Positions 27,624 to 36,612 of a DNA stretch of 64,000 nucleotides are shown here, piece by piece. Made by a program: the position numbers and the translations under genes. The notes below the pieces were generated by a model, which was not told the origin of the DNA, made no database searches, and saw nothing but the letters and a program-made list of their open reading frames with translations. Location of the stretch: contig NZ_JYHV01000011.1 in the NCBI RefSeq assembly GCF_000952685.1, positions 1-64,000 of the forward strand. The letters are read 5' to 3'. Each line of letters starts with the position of its first letter. Within the stretch, counting starts at the first letter, position 1. Source of the stretch: Stutzerimonas stutzeri. GTDB taxonomy: Bacteria; Pseudomonadota; Gammaproteobacteria; Pseudomonadales; Pseudomonadaceae.

Positions 27624-28805
27624 ATGGCTTGGAATGAGCCGGGTGGCAACTCGAACAACCAGGATCCCTGGGGTAGCGGTGGCGGTGGTCGTCGCGGCGG
27701 TGGCGATCAGAAAGGTCCGCCGGACCTGGATGAAGCTTTCCGTAAATTACAGGACAGCCTCAATGGCATGTTCGGTGGCAAGAAGCGTAGCGGCGGTTCC
27801 TCAGGTGGCGGTGCCGGGCGGCGTGGCGGGTTCGGGCTGGTCTGGGTCGGTCTGGTGCTGCTGCTCGCCGTCTGGCTGTTCAACGCGATCTATATCGTCG
27901 ATGAGCAGGAGCAAGCTGTGGTATTGCGCTTCGGTAAGTATCACGAAACCGTAGGGCCGGGTTTGAACATCTATTTCCCGCCGTTCGATCGTAAGTTCCA
28001 GGCCAATGTCACCCGTGAGCGCTCCTACAGCAAGCAGGGGCAGATGCTCACCGAAGATGAGAACATCATCGAAGTGCCACTGACTGTGCAGTACAAGATC
28101 AGCGACCTGCAGGCCTTTGTGCTCAACGTTGAAGATCCGGAGGCCTCTTTGCAGCATGCGACCGACAGTGCCGTGCGCCACGTGGTGGGCTCGACGGCCA
28201 TGGATCAGGTGCTGACCGAGGGTCGTGAGGCCATGGCGGGTGAGGTGAAGGAACGCCTGCAGCGCTTCCTCGATAACTACGGCACCGGCATCATCGTCAC
28301 GCAGGTCAACCTCCAAAGCGCGGCGGCACCGCGTGAAGTGCAGGAAGCATTCGATGATGTGATCCGTGCGCGTGAAGACGAGCAGCGCGAGAAGAATCAG
28401 GCCGAGTCCTATGCCAACGGCGTCATCCCTGAAGCGCGCGGCCAGGCTCAGCGCATGCTGGAAGAGGCCAGTGGCTACCGCGATGCGGTGATCTCACGTG
28501 CTCAGGGTGAGGCGGATCGCTTCTCCAAACTGGTTGCCGAATACCGCAAGGCCCCGGACGTCACGCGTGAACGCCTCTACTTGGAAACCATGCAAGAGCT
28601 CATGAGCAATACCAGCAAGGTTCTCGTAACTGGTGAGAAGGGCCAGAACAATCTGCTCTATCTGCCGCTGGATAAGATGATCAACAGCCGTGGCGCTTCT
28701 TCCGAGCGTTCTGCTGCGACATCCTCTTCGGGCGCTTCGACTCAAACCACACGACTGCCTCCGGAGCTGGATCCGCGTGAAGTGCGTACAAGGGAGGTCC
28801 GCTAA
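27624..28805 (+). CDS. hflK: FtsH protease regulator HflK
   Basis: HflK forms with HflC a large membrane cage that surrounds and modulates the FtsH protease. The 393-residue protein has a Gly-rich cytosolic N-terminus, one transmembrane segment (about 74-94, ending LFNAIYIV) and an SPFH/prohibitin domain. A helical region and a Ser/Thr-rich tail follow. The ATG at 27624 follows GGAGAGC; the in-frame ATG at 27612 overlaps that ribosome site. Its stop overlaps the hflC start (TAATG). Confidence 0.96.
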   Translation: MAWNEPGGNSNNQDPWGSGGGGRRGGGDQKGPPDLDEAFRKLQDSLNGMFGGKKRSGGSSGGGAGRRGGFGLVWVGLVLLLAVWLFNAIYIVDEQEQAVVLRFGKYHETVGPGLNIYFPPFDRKFQANVTRERSYSKQGQMLTEDENIIEVPLTVQYKISDLQAFVLNVEDPEASLQHATDSAVRHVVGSTAMDQVLTEGREAMAGEVKERLQRFLDNYGTGIIVTQVNLQSAAAPREVQEAFDDVIRAREDEQREKNQAESYANGVIPEARGQAQRMLEEASGYRDAVISRAQGEADRFSKLVAEYRKAPDVTRERLYLETMQELMSNTSKVLVTGEKGQNNLLYLPLDKMINSRGASSERSAATSSSGASTQTTRLPPELDPREVRTREVR

Positions 28806-29677
28806 TGAGCAATAAATCCCTGACCGCCCTGATTGTGGGTGTGGTGCTGGCGATCGTGCTGTGGAACAGCTTTTACATCGTCTCCCAAACTGAGCGTGCG
28901 GTGATGTTGCGCTTCGGTCGTATCGTCGAGCCCGATGTTAAGCCAGGGCTGCACTTGAAGATCCCGTACGTGAACAGCGTGCGCAAGTTCGACGCGCGCC
29001 TGATGACCCTCGATACCAGTACGGCGCGCTTCCTGACGCTGGAAAAGAAAGCGTTGATGGTCGACTCCTACGCCAAGTGGCGTGTGGATGATGCCGAGCG
29101 CTTCTATACCGCAACGTCCGGTATGAAGCAGATCGCCGATGAGCGACTGGCGCGGCGACTAGAGGCTGCGTTGCGAGACCAGTTCGGTAAGCGAACCCTG
29201 CACGAGTCGGTGTCGGGGCAGCGCGATGAGCTGATGAGTCTGGTGACCAACAGCTTGAATCGTGCGGCTCAGCAAGAGCTTGGTATCGAAGTGGTGGATG
29301 TTCGCGTCAAGGGCATCGATCTTCCTCGCGAAGTGAATCGCAGCGTGTTCGAGCGCATGAGCTCCGAGCGTGAGCGTGAAGCGCGCGAGCATCGGGCCAA
29401 AGGTAAGGAGCTGGCTGAAGGCATTCGCGCTGATGCTGATCGTCAGCGTCGCGTTCTGCTGGCCGAGGCGTTCCGCGAGGCCGAGGAGCTGCGCGGTGAT
29501 GGTGATGCGCAGGCGGCAGCCATTTATGCCGCGGCGTATGGCCAGGATCGGGAGTTCTACTCCTTCCATCGCAGTCTGCAGGCCTATCGCGAAAGCTTCG
29601 CCAACAAGGAAGACGTGCTGGTACTGGATCCACAGAGTGATTTTTTCCGCTACCTGGAATCCTCGACGGCCCAGTGA
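28805..29677 (+). CDS. hflC: FtsH protease regulator HflC
   Basis: HflC is the 290-residue partner of HflK. It has one N-terminal transmembrane segment (about 5-25), a periplasmic SPFH domain starting SQTERAVMLRFGRIV, and a coiled-coil part rich in Glu, Arg and Ala with ERMSSEREREAREHRAKG. In P. aeruginosa a small DUF2065 gene (PA4940) follows; no such frame is found here before hisZ. Confidence 0.97.
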   Translation: MSNKSLTALIVGVVLAIVLWNSFYIVSQTERAVMLRFGRIVEPDVKPGLHLKIPYVNSVRKFDARLMTLDTSTARFLTLEKKALMVDSYAKWRVDDAERFYTATSGMKQIADERLARRLEAALRDQFGKRTLHESVSGQRDELMSLVTNSLNRAAQQELGIEVVDVRVKGIDLPREVNRSVFERMSSEREREAREHRAKGKELAEGIRADADRQRRVLLAEAFREAEELRGDGDAQAAAIYAAAYGQDREFYSFHRSLQAYRESFANKEDVLVLDPQSDFFRYLESSTAQ

Positions 29678-29713
29678 TCCTGAGGTCCCCGGTAGGACGA
29701 TATCGTCCACCGG

Positions 29714-29742
29714 GTGACCCGTTGGCGAAACATTGTTATGAT
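29714..29742 (+). promoter_or_regulatory. Candidate sigma-70 promoter for hisZ-purA
   Basis: GTGACC (4 of 6 to the -35 consensus), a 17-nt spacer and TATGAT (5 of 6 to the -10 consensus). Initiation would fall at about 29749, inside the arm of the terminator hairpin that follows. Confidence 0.4.
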
Positions 29743-29747
29743 CCGCG

Positions 29748-29771
29748 AGCCGGGGAGAACCCGGCTTTTTT
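29748..29771 (+). terminator. Intrinsic terminator after hflC
   Basis: AGCCGGG and CCCGGCT form a 7-bp GC-rich stem with a five-base loop, followed directly by TTTTTT. This is a classical Rho-independent terminator, about 70 nt after the hflC stop. Confidence 0.82.
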
Positions 29772-29955
29772 GCGTCTGCGCCCCAGTGGAAAGCAGACGG
29801 ACCCTTGCATGGTTAACCATGCTAATCCCCTTGCGGGGCGTGGCGCTGTCGCCATGGTTCGAACACAATCGCACGCGACCGATGGGCGGCTCAGGCTGTA
29901 GCCCCGGTGTTCGTCTGCTTGACTAGGCTTGCCGTATCGAGAGGTGATTGGCGAA

Positions 29956-31143
29956 ATGGCAACGGTAGACCGCTGGCTCCTGCCAGATGGCATCGAAGAG
30001 GTGCTGCCGCCCGAGGCGGCGCGTATCGAAACCGCGCGACGTCGCGTGCTGGATCTGTTCCAGCGCTGGGGCTACGAGTTGGTCATCACTCCACATGTGG
30101 AGTTTCTCGAGTCACTGCTTACCGGCGCGGGGCAGGATCTTGATCTCAAGACGTTCAAGGTCATCGATCCGTTGTCGGGCCGACAAATGGGTTTGCGCGC
30201 CGACATCACACCGCAGGTGGCGCGTGTGGATGCGCACACTTTGCGCCGCGAAGGTCCCAGCCGCCTGTGCTACGCCGGCAGCGTGCTGCATGCCAAGCCG
30301 CAAGCGCTCGCTACTTCCCGTAGCCCGATCCAGCTGGGCGCCGAGCTTTACGGTGACAGCAGCACCTCCAGTGATCTCGAGGTGATCAGCTTGATGCTGG
30401 AAACCCTTGGGCTCGCCGATGTGCCTGATGTGCATATGGACCTGGGGCACGTAGGCATCTATCGCGGGCTGGCGCGTGCGGCGGGCTTGTCTGGGGATGT
30501 CGAGCAGCGCCTGTTCGATGCGCTACAGCGCAAGGCGATGGACGAGATCGCGGCGCTGACGGCCGATGTAGAGCCGGCGCTCGCGAGCATGCTGCGCGCG
30601 CTTGCGCGACTCTGTGGCGGGCGTGAGACATTGGATGCTGCGCGTGCTGCTCTGGCTGGTGCGCCAGCCGTGGTGCGCGAAGCGCTCGAGGGTCTCGTTC
30701 AGATCGCCGACCAGCTTGCGTTGCGGTATCCGGCTCTCCCGCTGTATTTCGATCTGGGTGAGCTTCGGGGCTATCACTATCACACCGGAGTGGTGTTTGC
30801 GGTGTTCGTACCGGGTGTCGGACAGTCGATCGCTCAGGGCGGTCGTTATGATGATATTGGCGCGGACTTCGGGCGGGCACGTCCTGCGACTGGCTTTTCG
30901 ACGGATTTGAAGACCTTGGTCAGTCTAGGTAACGCCGAGCTCATGACTCCCGTCGTGGGTATATGGGCACCCCACAGCGCCGACCCTGCGTTATGGCAGA
31001 CGATCTGCCGTCTGCGCGAGCAGGGTGAGCGCGTGGTGCAGGCCCTCGACGGTCAGCAGGGTGGCGCGGCCATAAGCGTTGGTTGCGACCGGCAGCTACT
31101 GTTGCAAGAAGGTTCCTGGACGATAACGCCGCTGGCTCGCTGA
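29956..31143 (+). CDS. hisZ: ATP phosphoribosyltransferase regulatory subunit HisZ
   Basis: HisZ is a histidyl-tRNA synthetase paralogue that activates the short form of HisG in the first step of histidine synthesis. The 395-residue protein starts [21 protein letters not shown] and keeps the class II synthetase fold, with [12 protein letters not shown] and [22 protein letters not shown]. It has no anticodon-binding domain. The start at 29956 follows GAGGTG; the frame is open a little further upstream. It is followed by purA 84 nt later. Confidence 0.96.
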   Translation: MATVDRWLLPDGIEEVLPPEAARIETARRRVLDLFQRWGYELVITPHVEFLESLLTGAGQDLDLKTFKVIDPLSGRQMGLRADITPQVARVDAHTLRREGPSRLCYAGSVLHAKPQALATSRSPIQLGAELYGDSSTSSDLEVISLMLETLGLADVPDVHMDLGHVGIYRGLARAAGLSGDVEQRLFDALQRKAMDEIAALTADVEPALASMLRALARLCGGRETLDAARAALAGAPAVVREALEGLVQIADQLALRYPALPLYFDLGELRGYHYHTGVVFAVFVPGVGQSIAQGGRYDDIGADFGRARPATGFSTDLKTLVSLGNAELMTPVVGIWAPHSADPALWQTICRLREQGERVVQALDGQQGGAAISVGCDRQLLLQEGSWTITPLAR

Positions 31144-31197
31144 TGTGGGCTGCGCAAATGCGCCAGGTAGGTTTCCAGATTTTTTCGCCGGTCGTAA

Positions 31198-32523
<1,326 letters not shown>

Positions 32524-32540
32524 TCGACTACAGCAGAGGA

Positions 32541-32563
32541 GGCCGCCTTCGGGCGGCCTTTTT
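32541..32563 (+). terminator. Intrinsic terminator of purA
   Basis: GGCCGCC and GGCGGCC form a 7-bp stem around a TTCG tetraloop, followed by TTTTT. It lies 18 nt after the purA stop codon. Confidence 0.9.
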
Positions 32564-32626
32564 CGTTAGGTTGGCGCCCGGCCTGAGGCTCGCTATGGAA
32601 GGTTGAGCGATTGACAGGCAGAAACG

Positions 32627-32655
32627 AAAAAACCGAGCCAGTGGCTCGGTTTTTC
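32627..32655. terminator. Bidirectional terminator next to the tRNA-Leu genes
   Basis: AAAAAACCGAGCC and GGCTCGGTTTTT form a stem flanked by A and T runs on either side. It should therefore work on both strands. It lies just downstream of the two minus-strand tRNA-Leu genes and would end their transcript. Confidence 0.85.
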
Positions 32656-32662
32656 TGAAGAG

Positions 32663-32749
32663 TGGTGCCCAGGAGAAGACTCGAACTTCCACGATGTTGC
32701 CATCGCTAGGACCTGAACCTAGTGCGTCTACCAATTCCGCCACCTGGGC
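32663..32749 (-). tRNA. tRNA-Leu (anticodon CAG), distal copy
   Basis: On the minus strand, acceptor GCCCAGG pairs with CCTGGGC, followed by discriminator A and encoded CCA. The anticodon loop TTCAGGT gives CAG. A long class II variable arm is present (GATG GCAA CATC), as expected for leucine. Length is 87 nt including CCA. It is the second gene of a two-copy unit. Confidence 0.97.
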
Positions 32750-32854
32750 ACATTGCGACAATTGCTTATCGACTTTGTTTGTCGGTTGCTGGTCGAGGTC
32801 GACAGCCTCGTGTCTATGAGATGCTTGCGAAACGCAAGAATTTCATCAAATAAA

Positions 32855-32941
32855 TGGTGCCCAGGAGAAGACTCGAACTTCCACGGTGTTGCCACCGCTA
32901 GGACCTGAACCTAGTGCGTCTACCAATTCCGCCACCTGGGC
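32855..32941 (-). tRNA. tRNA-Leu (anticodon CAG), proximal copy
   Basis: This copy has the same sequence as the one at 32663-32749 except in the variable arm, where both strands of one base pair differ (GGTG/CACC instead of GATG/CATC). CCA is encoded. It is nearest to the promoter at 33005-33033, so the two are probably one primary transcript with a 105-nt spacer. Confidence 0.97.
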
Positions 32942-33004
32942 ACTGCAAACGATGATACTTCATCGTTTCCGTGTTACAACGTCTACCAGACATTGTGGGC
33001 GCGA

Positions 33005-33033
33005 ACTATACGGGCGAGGTTATGCCTTGTAAA
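33005..33033 (-). promoter_or_regulatory. Sigma-70 promoter of the tRNA-Leu pair
   Basis: On the minus strand TTTACA is followed after exactly 17 nt by TATAGT and then a GC-rich discriminator (TCGCGCCC). That discriminator is typical of stable-RNA promoters under stringent control. It lies about 65 nt upstream of the first tRNA-Leu. Confidence 0.7.
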
Positions 33034-33145
33034 GCCCCGCACAGGAAAAATAATTCGCTCGAAACGTGCCGCCGGCATGCGTTTCGCGCTTCAATAGATA
33101 TAGGGCGTTCTGCCTCTATAAATGAATGAAAGGTGACATCTCTTA

Positions 33146-35671
33146 ATGTCCGATTGGCAATCCCTCGACCCCGAGGCCGCACGTGAAGCGGAAAAGTACG
33201 AAAACCCCATTCCAAGTCGCGAGCTGATTCTCCAGCACCTGAGTGAGCGCGGCTCGCCAGCGGCGCGTGAGGAACTGGTGGAAGAGTTCGGATTATCCTC
33301 CGAAGATGATATCGAGGCTCTACGCCGCCGTTTGCGTGCGATGGAGCGAGACGGGCAGCTGATCTATACCCGGCGTGGCACCTATGCCCCGGTGGATAAG
33401 CTGGACCTGGTTTGTGGCCGCGTCAGCGGTCATCGTGACGGCTTCGGTTTTTTGATTCCCGACGATGGCAGTGATGATCTGTTTCTGAGTCCAGCGCAGA
33501 TGCGTCTGGTCTTCGATGGCGATCGCTGCCTGGCGCGAGTTGCCGGGCTCGATCGTCGTGGCCGCCGCGAAGGCGCCATCGTCGAGGTCATCAGCCGTGC
33601 TCACGAGACGATCGTAGGTCGTTATCAGGAAGAGAGCGGCATCGGCTTCGTCATGGCTGATAACCCCAAGATTCAGCAGGAAGTTCTGGTGACGCCTGGC
33701 CGCTCCATGGAAGCCAAGCCGGGTCAGTTCGTCGAAATCAAGATCACGCATTGGCCAACTCAGCGCTTCCAGCCGCAGGGCGATGTGGTCGAAGTGATCG
33801 GCAACTACATGGCGCCGGGCATGGAAATCGACGTCGCCTTGCGTAGCTTCGACATTCCGCATATCTGGCCGGACGCCGTAAAGCGCGAAGCGGCCAAACT
33901 CAAACCGGAAGTCGAGGAAAAGGACAAGCAGAAACGCGTGGACCTGCGCCACCTGCCGTTCGTCACCATTGACGGCGAGGATGCGCGTGACTTCGACGAC
34001 GCCGTCTACTGCGAAAAACTCAGCGGCTGGAAACTGTTTTCCGGTGGGTTCCGCCTGTATGTCGCCATCGCCGACGTGTCGCACTATGTGAAGGTGGGCT
34101 CCGCGCTCGATCAGGAAGCCGAAGTGCGTGGCACCTCTGTGTACTTCCCCGAGCGGGTGGTGCCGATGCTGCCCGAAGAGCTGTCCAACGGGCTCTGCTC
34201 GCTGAATCCTCACGTCGATCGGTTGGCCATGGTCTGCGAAATCACCCTGAGCAAATCGGGGAAGATGACCGACTATCAGTTTTACGAAGCGGTCATCCAC
34301 TCCCACGCCCGACTGACCTACAACAAGGTCAGCAGCATGCTGGAACAGCCGACTTCGGCGGAGGGCAAGCGTCTGATCGGTGAGTACGGCGAAGTACTGC
34401 CGCACCTCAAGCAACTGTATGCGCTGTACAAGGTATTGCTCAAGGCGCGTCACACACGCGGTGCGATCGACTTCGAAACCCAGGAAACGCGGATCGTGTT
34501 CGGTGCCGAACGTAAGATTGCGGCGATCAAACCTACCGAACGCAACGATGCTCACAAGCTGATCGAGGAATGCATGCTATGCGCCAACGTGGCCACAGCA
34601 CGCTTCCTTCAGGATCACGATATTCCAGGCTTATATCGCGTTCATGATGGCCCGCCACTGGAGCGCCAGGAGAAACTACGGGCCTTCCTAGGTGAACTGG
34701 GACTGAGCTTGCACAAGGGTAAGGAAGGGCCGACGCCCAAAGACTATCAGGCGTTGTTGGAGCGCATTCAGGGGCGTCCCGATTTCCATGTGATCCAGAC
34801 GGTGATGCTGCGGTCGCTCAGCCAGGCTGTCTACAGTCCGGACAACAATGGTCATTTCGGTCTGAACTACGACGCCTATGCGCATTTCACTTCGCCGATC
34901 CGCCGCTATCCGGATCTGCTGATCCATCGCGCGATCCGCAGTGTGATTCGGTCACGCCGCGACACCTCACATGTGCGGCGCGAGGGGGCGACCAGCATGC
35001 CCAAGGCCCGCATCTATCCGTACGACGAGGCGGCGCTGGAACAGTTGGGTGAGCAGTGCTCGATGACCGAGCGCCGCGCCGACGAGGCAACTCGTGACGT
35101 GGTGAACTGGCTCAAGTGCGAGTTCATGAAGGATCGGGTTGGCGAAAGCTTTCCTGGTGTGATCACGGCGGTAACCGGGTTCGGCCTGTTCGTCGAGTTG
35201 ACCGATATCTATGTCGAAGGCCTGGTGCACGTAACTGCCATGCCTGGCGATTACTATCACTTCGATCCGCTGCACCATCGTCTCTCCGGTGAGCGCAGTG
35301 GCCGAAGCTTCCGTCTCGGCGATAGCGTCGAGGTGCGGGTAATGCGCGTCGATCTAGACGAGCGCAAGATCGACTTCGAGTTGATCAGTGGCGGCAGCAA
35401 GACCGGGAGTCGCGAATCCGGCTCGGCGGATAACCGCGGCGCCCGTAAAGATACTCGCAGCAAAAAAAGCGCCGAAACTTCGAAAGGGCGTGAGCCGGTC
35501 AGTGCCGATGTACGCAAAAGTCGCGAAGTGAAGAAGGCATTATTGTCAGATGCCAAGAGTGGTACGGCGAAGAGCAAGCCCAAGCGCAGTTCAGCGAAGC
35601 CCAAGACGTCGGGCAAGCCCTCCTCCAAGCCGGATGGCGGCGCACCGCGCAAGCGTAAGGCCAAGTCATGA
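33146..35671 (+). CDS. rnr: Ribonuclease R
   Basis: RNase R is the 3'-5' exoribonuclease that degrades structured RNA and takes part in rRNA and tmRNA-related decay. The 841-residue protein has an N-terminal winged helix (about 20-90), cold-shock domains and the RNB catalytic domain with DGEDARDFDDAVY (metal-binding Asp residues). An S1 domain follows (about 650-730), then a Lys/Arg/Ser-rich disordered tail of about 90 residues. The stop overlaps the rlmB start (ATGA). Confidence 0.97.
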   Translation: MSDWQSLDPEAAREAEKYENPIPSRELILQHLSERGSPAAREELVEEFGLSSEDDIEALRRRLRAMERDGQLIYTRRGTYAPVDKLDLVCGRVSGHRDGFGFLIPDDGSDDLFLSPAQMRLVFDGDRCLARVAGLDRRGRREGAIVEVISRAHETIVGRYQEESGIGFVMADNPKIQQEVLVTPGRSMEAKPGQFVEIKITHWPTQRFQPQGDVVEVIGNYMAPGMEIDVALRSFDIPHIWPDAVKREAAKLKPEVEEKDKQKRVDLRHLPFVTIDGEDARDFDDAVYCEKLSGWKLFSGGFRLYVAIADVSHYVKVGSALDQEAEVRGTSVYFPERVVPMLPEELSNGLCSLNPHVDRLAMVCEITLSKSGKMTDYQFYEAVIHSHARLTYNKVSSMLEQPTSAEGKRLIGEYGEVLPHLKQLYALYKVLLKARHTRGAIDFETQETRIVFGAERKIAAIKPTERNDAHKLIEECMLCANVATARFLQDHDIPGLYRVHDGPPLERQEKLRAFLGELGLSLHKGKEGPTPKDYQALLERIQGRPDFHVIQTVMLRSLSQAVYSPDNNGHFGLNYDAYAHFTSPIRRYPDLLIHRAIRSVIRSRRDTSHVRREGATSMPKARIYPYDEAALEQLGEQCSMTERRADEATRDVVNWLKCEFMKDRVGESFPGVITAVTGFGLFVELTDIYVEGLVHVTAMPGDYYHFDPLHHRLSGERSGRSFRLGDSVEVRVMRVDLDERKIDFELISGGSKTGSRESGSADNRGARKDTRSKKSAETSKGREPVSADVRKSREVKKALLSDAKSGTAKSKPKRSSAKPKTSGKPSSKPDGGAPRKRKAKS

Positions 35672-36417
35672 GCGATCTGGAAAAAATCTACGGCCTGCAT
35701 GCCGTAGAGGCCTTGCTGCGTCATCATCCGAAGCGGGTCAAGCAGATCTGGCTGGCTGAGGGGCGTGACGATCCGCGAGTGCAGGCGTTAGTCCAATTGG
35801 CCGCACAGTTCAAGGTGCGTGTCGGTCAATGCGAGCGTCGCGAGATGGATGCCTGGGTCGAAGGTGTGCACCAGGGGGTGATCGCCGACGTCAGCCCCAG
35901 TCAGGTGTGGGGCGATGCGATGCTTGAAGAGTTGCTGGATCGGACGGAGCGCGCGCCGCTGCTGCTCGTGCTCGATGGTGTCACCGATCCCCACAATCTG
36001 GGGGCCTGCCTGCGGACGGCCGATGCGGCCGGTGCGCTGGCTGTAATCGTTCCCAAGGACAAGTCCGCCACCTTGAACGCCACGGTGCGCAAAGTTGCCT
36101 GCGGAGCGGCGGAGGTTATTCCACTGGTTGCAGTCACCAACCTCGCCCGAACGCTGGAGAAACTGCAGCAGCGCGGCTTGTGGGTCGTGGGTACGGCCGG
36201 CGAAGCCGAGCAGGAAGTCTACGATCAGGATCTCAGTGGCCCCATCGTTCTGGTGATGGGTGCCGAAGGAAAGGGCATGCGGCGCCTGACCCGTGAACAC
36301 TGTGATTTCCTGGTCCGGCTGCCAATGGCTGGGAGCGTCAGTAGCCTCAATGTCTCTGTCGCCACTGGCGTCTGCTTGTTCGAAGCGCTGCGCCAGCGTC
36401 GTTCGGCGACTCGCTGA
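35668..36417 (+). CDS. rlmB: 23S rRNA (guanosine-2'-O)-methyltransferase RlmB
   Basis: RlmB methylates the 2'-OH of G2251 in the peptidyl-transferase P loop of 23S rRNA. The 249-residue SpoU-family enzyme has an N-terminal substrate-binding domain starting EKIYGLHAVEALLR. The trefoil-knot SPOUT domain has LVLDGVTDPHNLGACLRTADAAG, VMGAEGKGMRRLT and the final MAGSVSSLNVSVATGVCLFEALRQR. It is translationally coupled to rnr. Confidence 0.97.
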   Translation: MSDLEKIYGLHAVEALLRHHPKRVKQIWLAEGRDDPRVQALVQLAAQFKVRVGQCERREMDAWVEGVHQGVIADVSPSQVWGDAMLEELLDRTERAPLLLVLDGVTDPHNLGACLRTADAAGALAVIVPKDKSATLNATVRKVACGAAEVIPLVAVTNLARTLEKLQQRGLWVVGTAGEAEQEVYDQDLSGPIVLVMGAEGKGMRRLTREHCDFLVRLPMAGSVSSLNVSVATGVCLFEALRQRRSATR

Positions 36418-36612
36418 GGACCAGTGACGGCGCCCTTCCTGCGCCGATCCGCTCTTGAAAGCCGCTCCTCTCGAAACGGATTGTTCCTTGTGCGGTCAAT
36501 TACCTGTTCTGAGGCTGACTGGCGGTCTCTGAGTTAATGTTTGGTTGGGGCCTGGGTCACGGGCACCAGCGTTTGATCGCGGCCGGCGACAGGCTCGCAT
36601 CATGGAGGTTGT

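Larger units (their letters stand above)
29678..29955 (+). promoter_or_regulatory. Structured intergenic/leader region before hisZ
   Basis: This 278-nt gap holds no credible gene. It has a near-perfect dyad (29688-29714), a candidate promoter (29714-29742), an intrinsic-terminator hairpin (29748-29771), a 7-bp stem CGTCTGC/GCAGACG (29773-29799) and a 16-nt perfect palindrome (29807-29822). It most likely serves both to end hflKC transcripts and to start the hisZ-purA unit. Confidence 0.5.

Noticed and set aside
29674..29926. Several 70-75-codon frames in the hflC-hisZ gap as a DUF2065 gene
   Set aside because: DUF2065 proteins are about 60 residues with two hydrophobic helices. These frames are polar, Arg/Pro-rich and run through the terminator.
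32528..32761. A 77-codon minus-strand frame over the tRNA-Leu gene
   Set aside because: It lies across a complete tRNA and a terminator hairpin; no real protein is expected.
32960..33145. A sigma-70 promoter for rnr near TATAAA at about 33117
   Set aside because: A TATAAA is present, but no -35 lies at 16-18 nt, so I did not list it as a feature.
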